Shown here: in pieces, positions 63,847-64,000 of the stretch
How positions within the stretch are numbered: position 1 is the stretch's first letter
How the letters are laid out: every line of letters begins with the position of its first letter
Source: Alloascoidea africana
Lineage: Eukaryota > Ascomycota > Alloascoideomycetes > Alloascoideales > Alloascoideaceae
Reading direction: 5' to 3'
Assembly: GCA_030581615.1 (NCBI GenBank)
Contig: JAKTTT010000041.1
Location: 1 to 64,000, forward strand
Length of the DNA: 64,000 nt
The notes under the pieces: model-generated
Told to the model about the DNA's origin: nothing
Seen by the model: only the letters and a program-made list of their open reading frames with translations
Databases searched by the model: none
Translations under genes and position numbers: made by a program

Positions 63847-64000
63847 CACCGGAATCTTTTCTGGTGTCTGCTGAGACTCTCTTCATACTTTTGATCTCTT
63901 CATCAAGTACCTCAAAAGCCTACATCTTAGTTTGCCCCCCTTAAATGTCAAAAGTTTCTCTCTTAAACTCTATTGAGACCACATTTTACGCTGCCTAATC
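63847..64000. other. Window edge, nothing identified
   Basis: 154 bp after the small ORF. No feature is supported. Confidence 0.4.

Noticed and set aside
1-64000. CRISPR arrays, prophage or bacterial-type operons
   Set aside because: The DNA is eukaryotic; no regularly spaced direct repeats with unique spacers were seen.

Overview
This window is chromosomal DNA from an ascomycete yeast. The genes are compact and mostly intron-poor, and the few introns are short with GTAAGT/GTATGT-type donors and TACTAAC/CTAAC branch sites. Several genes look more like those of filamentous fungi or early-branching yeasts than of Saccharomyces: xanthine dehydrogenase, a Pex26 with a filamentous-type C-terminus, an eIF4E2/eIF4E3-class cap-binding protein, a ZNHIT2-like protein and a C-terminal-motor kinesin split by introns. 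CTG falls at conserved leucine positions (for example in the WYLDQDAL motif of the GT34 enzyme), so the standard code is likely. I infer a basal Saccharomycotina lineage (Dipodascales/Trichomonascaceae or Lipomyces-like) but cannot name a species.

Layout. 1-2.9 kb: AT-rich, repeat-bearing DNA with decayed coding-like stretches. 2.98-4.2 kb: a SNF6-like SWI/SNF subunit. 4.2-6.9 kb: gene-poor, with tRNA-Val(TAC) and a candidate solo LTR about 45 bp upstream of it. 7-11 kb: PEX26 and FCP1. 12.3-13.8 kb: a four-exon GH18 chitinase. 14.6-16.7 kb: an unrecognised 708-aa protein. 17.1-21.4 kb: two-exon xanthine dehydrogenase, divergent from a GT34 mannosyltransferase (21.7-22.9 kb). 23.3-25.6 kb: a very long eIF4E-like protein. 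26.1-27.6 kb: a Ran1/Sks1-type kinase behind a 2.8-kb repeat-rich upstream region. 30.4-33.3 kb: RMI1 and a MET12-type methylenetetrahydrofolate reductase, tail to tail. 34.1-40.4 kb: SWI1 and PEX5. 41-43.7 kb: two unrecognised coiled-coil proteins. 44-46.6 kb: DGK1 and a perilipin-like lipid-droplet protein, tail to tail. 47.4-48.3 kb: a SUN-family cell-wall protein. 49-49.7 kb: a poorly resolved spliced gene, perhaps Pex11-like. 51.2-56 kb: mitochondrial porin, a ZNHIT2-like protein and a mitochondrial PPR-like protein. 56-58.5 kb: a kinesin-14. 58.8-61.1 kb: an HMG-box protein. 61-64 kb: a long upstream region with one small membrane-protein ORF near the edge.

Themes. Peroxisome import and biogenesis (PEX26, PEX5, possibly a Pex11 relative), SWI/SNF remodelling (SNF6, SWI1) and lipid storage (DGK1, perilipin) recur, but apart from the shared 3' ends and divergent promoters nothing shows physical operon-like organisation.

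The most unusual item is the HMG-box gene at 58.8-61.1 kb. Its last ~190 residues follow the strand order and several signature positions of thymidylate kinase but have lost the P-loop, suggesting a transcription factor fused to a pseudo-kinase domain. All calls come from reading the sequence and from memory of the families; no database search was run.
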